Assembly: GCA_964030785.1 (NCBI GenBank) | Contig: OZ034968.1 | Location: 73,764,427 to 73,828,426 of the forward strand | Length of the DNA stretch: 64,000 nucleotides | DNA from: Siderastrea siderea | Taxonomy: Eukaryota > Cnidaria > Anthozoa > Scleractinia > Rhizangiidae | Reading direction: 5' to 3' | Part shown: in pieces, positions 61,217 through 64,000 of the stretch | Position numbering within the stretch: position 1 is the stretch's first letter | How the letters are laid out: each line of letters opens with the position of its first letter | Made by a program: the position numbers and the translations under genes | The notes under the pieces: model-generated | What the model saw: only the letters and a program-made list of their open reading frames with translations | The model's database searches: none | Told to the model about the DNA's origin: nothing

Positions 61217-63210
61217 AGGGCAAACAGTTTCAACGATTAAGAGGACCAGCCTTTTCAGGGAAACGCGAATATTTCCATTAAACAACGATAGTTTTTTTCT
61301 AATTAAGCTCAAACAGTTCTAAGACTTCAAGGTTTACCGTGAGCAAGTTTGTACGAAATCGGCTGGGTAGAAATTTCTTCACAGTTGATTGTTGAATCTT
61401 GGCTTCAAAATATTATGTTTGTGTAACTGCCTTAGCTGTTGCAAGAACATCTAACGTAATGCTAAGATCGCACATATTTTTTGACAGATTGATACCACTT
61501 AAAACTCTGCTGAAAAATCGGAAAAGATCGGAAACTCCAAGTAAAATCTACAAGCAAATGAAGAACAGTGTGTTAATAGTGCGTAACTCGTGAATCTGAA
61601 GCTATTCAAGTTTATTCGACTTGTGAAGAAACTACCGATTTGTTTTCTCTTATTTCTTAGTATGATAAATTCAAGCATATATACAATCTACCTCACCTAC
61701 TTTCATGCGTGTTGTCTCGACGAAATCCAACGAATTTGTCTCGTCGAGTTGCCTACTTCGCAACTGGATAAAACCCTCGTCTTCCTGTAAATTATTCAAA
61801 CTTCCCGCATTCTGGTATTTATTTTGTCACCTGGGAATTTCGGTTCACGGACAAATGAAATGATAATGCAGTTCTTTTGAGTGTGTTTTCGTGTGCAATT
61901 TGTGTTGCGATAATTTGTTCCAACAATGATAAATGGAAAAAAAAACCCGTGATTCCCAAATAGCAAATAAATCCCAGAACGCGGTAAGTTTGAATAATTA
62001 ACAGGAACTCGGGGGTTTCAGAGTATTTAATAATAACATGGACGACAACATGGACCAAATTGACGGGCCAAATTCGTTGGATTTCGTCGAGGTTTCGTCT
62101 GTTGAGTTGGGTCACTAGCCACCGGGCAAGTGATACCCCGGCAGTAGAGCTAAAGACTGTGACTGAAGGATCTTAATAGTTTTAATAGCTAAGCGACTGC
62201 TGGGTATTTGTTGCAAGCTTCAAGCCCCATTATTGTCGGAACAAGTTGCTGAGAAATGTTTACGAGTATTAGGTAAAACAGGTCCAGAATTCGTAGCTTA
62301 GCTGTTGAAATGCTTTAATTTTAACAAGCCTTGTAACTTTTAGGATACGATTCTTTTGGAGGCTTTTTGTGCCAAGTAAAAGACGACAGAGACGAACGTA
62401 AATGACAATGAAGTTGCAAAACACCCGCTCTGGTAAAAAAATCTGAAGGTTGTGTGAGTACCAAGTCAAGTACGTGTACTGAACACTTGGCGATCGATGT
62501 GCGAGAGACTGAGTGAAATACACAATGGTTTTACGCCTGTTTTGTTTAAGAACAGCTCCCAGCAAGAATAATAACAATTTCACAATGCAGTTCCAGTGGA
62601 ATGAGTTTTTACCCAAGAAATTTCTACTTTCCCAAAGACTACCGAACGGAAAATATTTACTAGCTCCGCTTGATTTTTACTCACCTTGGGCGACCGGAGA
62701 TGTAGAACCCTGCCCGTGTCACGATTGAAGCTAGGTAAGGGCGCTTGTATATATGCTGGATTTTACTCATGCTTACAAATTAGGGAAACAAATCGGTAGT
62801 TCTTTCACAAGTCGAATAAACTTGTATATCTTAGGATTCACAAGATACGTACTATTGACATGCTCTTCTTCATTTGCTTGTAGATTTTACTGGGAGTTTC
62901 CGATCTTTTCAGGAGGGTTTTAGGTGGTATCAAGCTGTCAAAAAATATTTCTATCCCAACATTACGTCAGTGTTCTTGCAACAGTTGAGACAATTGCACA
63001 AACATAATGTTTAATTATCAACTGTGCAGAAATTTCTACCCAGCCGATTTTGTAGAAACTTGCGCACAGCAAACCTTGAAGTCTTAGAACGTATTGAGCT
63101 TTATTAGAAAAAAAATCTATCGTTGTTTAATGGAAATATTCGCGTTTTCCTGAAAAGGCCGGTCTTCAAACAGCGCTTGTATCTCTTAATCGTTAAACTT
63201 GTTTGACCTA
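61217..63210. mobile_element. Long foldback element, two diverged arms
   Basis: The left arm, about 61217-61690, and right arm, about 62740-63210, are inverted copies sharing AATCGGCTGGGTAGAAATTT, GATCGGAAACTCC and AAATCTACAAGCAAATGAAG. A second, inner inverted pair has CGACGAAATCCAACGAATTT (about 61717 and 62085). Part of the arm is open in one frame (FFDRLIPLKTLL) but with no known domain. It is probably a non-autonomous transposon or a pair of inverted copies of one repeat. Confidence 0.6.
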
Positions 63211-63229
63211 AACAGAGCTTGAAATAATT

Positions 63230-64000
63230 TCCCGGCTGGCGCCGGTCAAGTTGTCCGGTCAAACTTATTTTTGCTCGGACACAACCCATTTTTGGCCGGA
63301 CAAATATCCATTACGTCATATCTCTATAAAATCCCCCCTCCCCCCGCATAATGTTTACATATCAAGCAAGTACATTTTCTACGCCTTTATTGTACATGCA
63401 GCCTCGAACTCAATGCTGGAACGCACGGTACAGCCGCAAAGTTCGGCAGAATCAATATTACATTTGTGCATACAACTATCGCTTCAGTTCTTTGTCTTCT
63501 ATACGGTTAAATTTTAATACCTACTTAAGTCGTGAAGTTGATGGAATATGTGAACTTTCTGTTTAAATGGTTTGTTTCCCTTGAAAATCACCTCTCAGGG
63601 ATGTTTCGTCAATCTCGGAATTTAGACCTAGAGTGATTCACACAAAATGTCGACAAGTCGACAAATAAATGTAAACTTGCTTTCTTTTTATTGGACCGGA
63701 CCTTTGTACCGACACTGAGAGGCACTGTTAATTCACACCGCTACACACGCTTTCTCCGGAACACCCGCTAATTTGCGGTGACGGCTTGATGAATGACAAA
63801 GCGAAAATTTGCAACCACCGGAAATTTTACAACCACTATTATGAATCATTTGTTAAAAGTTTTTGGTCTGGTAGTATCTCGTTCTGTCTTTCTCCTTTTC
63901 ATTCACGAACGCCAATAATGTTGAAGCTTTAAAAATTTAAAATTTTCTTTACAAGGGTAAACGACCGGACAAATTGTCCGGCCATCCAAGGATTTGACCG
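63230..64000. repeat. Possible repeat with GACCGGACAA-type ends, no gene
   Basis: GGTCAAGTTGTCCGGTC at about 63243 and GACCGGACAAATTGTCCGGCC at about 63962 are related inverted motifs. The interval has no supported gene. It may be an element cut off by the window edge. Confidence 0.35.

Noticed and set aside
60900..64000. Motor-domain exons of KIF11
   Set aside because: I found no P-loop or other motor motifs on the minus strand here; they are probably beyond the window.
1..64000. CRISPR array or bacterial-type operon
   Set aside because: No regularly spaced identical repeats with unique spacers, and no prokaryotic gene organisation.

Overview
The window looks like nuclear DNA of an anthozoan cnidarian, probably a stony coral. 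It has AT-rich intergenic DNA, phase-consistent spliceosomal introns, a metazoan tRNA-Gly gene, tRNA-derived SINEs, many small inverted-repeat elements, and animal genes (a GT31 galactosyltransferase pair, a flavin-containing monooxygenase, a kinesin-5). The species cannot be fixed from the sequence alone.

Layout. 1-4140: 3' part of a plus-strand membrane-protein gene with a dead LINE in its intron. 4.6-11 kb: intergenic DNA with two MITEs. 11.3-17.7 kb: two close GT31 galactosyltransferase paralogues in tandem, with foldback elements, a SINE and a tRNA-Gly(GCC) gene between them. 17.7-23.25 kb: largely empty host DNA. 23258-45860: a complete Maverick/Polinton (adintovirus-like) element of 22,603 bp. 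46.9-47.2 kb: a MITE. 47.5-49.7 kb: a two-exon FMO gene. 49.7-53.4 kb: nested MITEs. 53410-60883: the last twelve exons of KIF11 (kinesin-5) on the minus strand. 61.2-64 kb: foldback repeats.

The element is the core of the window. It has two 261-bp terminal inverted repeats with no differences that I could find, flanked by a perfect 6-bp target duplication (TGCATT). Its reading frames appear intact, so it is a recent insertion or an integrated virus. The replication and integration genes are a protein-primed-type DNA polymerase B and a DDE integrase with a chromodomain. The morphogenesis genes are a packaging ATPase, an adenain-type protease, a major capsid protein, three penton-like paralogues, a PLA2-like protein and a set of tiny Arg-rich proteins. 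The small basic proteins carry Q/M-R-G-G motifs that fit the known adenain cleavage consensus, which suggests they are protease substrates in the virion.

Both ends and one internal point carry divergent promoter regions that drive probable early or accessory genes. These include a coiled-coil acidic protein, a basic repeat protein with an acidic tail, a RING finger protein, a GRF zinc-finger protein and a SLOG/DprA-fold protein. Unusual content includes a tRNA-like Pol III unit between the ATPase and protease genes, a SLOG protein together with a two-TM protein of SLATT-like topology, a Gly/Ala/Arg tract of EBNA1-like composition, and a promoter module of about 135 bp present twice in opposite orientation.
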